Assembly: GCA_011775825.1 (NCBI GenBank)
Contig: JAABYK010000443.1
Location: forward strand, 3,097-9,169
Source: Candidatus Zhuqueibacterota bacterium
GTDB lineage: Bacteria > Zhuqueibacterota > Zhuqueibacteria > Oceanimicrobiales > Oceanimicrobiaceae
Direction: 5' to 3'
Length of the DNA stretch: 6,073 nucleotides
Below, piece after piece: positions 5,527 to 6,073 of this stretch (positions are counted from its first letter, which is position 1; each line of letters opens with the position of its first letter). Below the pieces are notes generated by a model. The model was not told the origin of the DNA and ran no database searches. It saw only the letters and a program-made list of their open reading frames with translations. A program made the position numbers and the translations under genes.

Positions 5527-5744
5527 ATGAAGGATTACCATATCAATCTATTTTATAGTGAAGAAGATGAAGGATACATTGCAGATATACCGGACTTAAG
5601 ACATTGTTCAGCTTTTGGAAGCACCCCCGAGGAAGCCTTGATGAGGTTCTAAAGGCAAAGGAGGCCTGGCTTGAAACTGCGCGTGCCAACAAGAAGCCGA
5701 TGCCGCAGCTAGGTTATCGGCCTGCAATTTATCAAGTTGCCTGA
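5527..5744 (+). pseudogene. hicB: HicB-family antitoxin, broken by one frameshift
   Basis: HicB antitoxins bind and neutralise HicA. From ATG 5527 the frame gives MKDYHINLFYSEEDEGYIAD, then IPDLRHCSAFGSTPEEAL, then stops at 5650-5652 after 41 codons. The continuation is in another frame from 5643: EVLKAKEAWLETARANKKPM, then a stretch ending RPAIYQVA and TGA at 5742-5744. One inserted base between 5640 and 5643 rejoins them into about 75 residues, the usual size of the short HicB type (a partial RNase H-like fold with no added DNA-binding domain). The first 41 residues could still be made from the good GGAGG site but would lack the C-terminal helix. The gene sits three bases after hicA. Loss of both partners fits inactivation of the toxin followed by, or together with, drift of the antitoxin. 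Confidence 0.88.
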
Positions 5745-5966
5745 CATTTGGACACCCAACACCTACCCGAAATAAAAAATCCTTCCTTTTTCAAGTCCTC
5801 CCGATTCAACGTCGATCTTCCCACACTCCTTTTTCGTCGCCGAAGGGTAGCAAAACCCACATCGATATCGAATCAATCCCCAAACGAGGCCATTTGACGG
5901 TATATGAGGTATAGTTGCCCGGACAAATATGGAAGTTGTTGTGGTTCAGCAACGGAGTGTTTTACC
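5745..5966. other. intergenic region before the universal stress protein gene
   Basis: No gene is visible on either strand. A TCGATATCGA palindrome (5862-5871) and a pyrimidine-rich stretch (about 5770-5835) are present. TTGACG appears near 5894, but the nearest TATAGT follows at only 10 bases, so I do not call a promoter. Confidence 0.5.
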
Positions 5967-6073
5967 ATGCCGTACAAGAAAATTCTGGTTTCCCTGGCTT
6001 GCAAAGAGGATGAAAACAGCATCATTCACGAAGCGGTTCGCCTGGCATCGAACCTGGATGCCAAGCTCACTGT
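5967..6073 (+). CDS. universal stress protein (UspA family), 5' part only
   Basis: The first 35 codons are present and the gene runs off the window. The opening MPYKKILVSLACKEDENSII followed by an HEAVRLASNLDAKLTV-like stretch shows the family's first beta strand (KKILVSL) and the helix that packs against it. This is the N-terminus of the Usp nucleotide-binding alpha/beta fold. These are cytoplasmic proteins induced under starvation or stress. The variable loop after the first strand reads ACKEDEN in place of the usual D-x-S type segment. Whether the ATP-binding G-2x-G-9x-G motif is present cannot be judged, because it lies in the missing C-terminal part. The ATG has GGAG about ten bases upstream. 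It shares orientation with the hicAB remnant but is 222 bases away and functionally unrelated. Confidence 0.8.
   Translation, partial: MPYKKILVSLACKEDENSIIHEAVRLASNLDAKLT

Noticed and set aside
5894..5920. TTGACG and TATAGT upstream of the universal stress gene as a promoter
   Set aside because: The two hexamers are only about 10 bases apart, far short of the 16-18 needed, and neither finds a better partner.
1..6073. tRNA, rRNA, CRISPR array or complete insertion sequence
   Set aside because: No cloverleaf-like segment, regularly spaced repeats, transposase or rRNA-like sequence was seen on either strand.

Overview
The window comes from a Gram-negative bacterium. It encodes an outer-membrane beta-barrel ending in Phe, a Tat-type Rieske protein and a b6-type cytochrome b. 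The Rieske cluster-binding box suggests a low-potential quinone such as menaquinone. I cannot name the phylum with confidence. Base composition is moderate in the long genes and clearly A+T-rich between about 4970 and 5530.

Left part (1-3102, all minus strand). In transcription order this holds a membrane iron-sulphur protein of the NapH/NosR/CcoG type (3102-1876), a Rieske protein (1708-1226) and a cytochrome b (1215-70). The cytochrome b is a fusion of cytochrome b6 and subunit IV. The Rieske and cytochrome b genes are 10 bases apart and form the core of a quinol-oxidising bc/b6f-type complex. No cytochrome c1/f gene is visible; it may lie beyond position 1. The 167-base gap ahead of the Rieske gene carries a plausible promoter, a 7-bp inverted repeat inside that promoter and a perfect 14-bp palindrome just upstream.

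Middle (3103-4886, minus strand). A 257-base gap holds a -10-like TATAAT for the iron-sulphur gene and a long-loop inverted repeat. It is followed by a 508-residue porin-like protein with a signal peptide, Asp-rich loops and one textbook EF-hand calcium loop. The porin leader contains a candidate sigma-54 promoter.

Right part (4887-6073, plus strand). After an A+T-rich intergenic stretch of about 380 bases comes a decayed toxin-antitoxin operon that no single reading frame reveals. hicA (5269-5523) has three frame breaks and hicB (5527-5744) has one. All four breaks shift the frame the same way, equivalent to one missing base each. Joining the frames gives recognisable full-length HicA (about 82 residues) and HicB (about 75 residues). 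The window ends inside the start of a universal stress protein gene (5967 onward).

The most noteworthy points are the decayed hicAB locus, the atypical Rieske box 2 (CPCHNAVF), the b6-type cytochrome b with Ala where b6 has the haem c-i Cys, and the NapH-like protein next to the bc-complex genes. I see no clear evidence of a wholly new multi-gene system.
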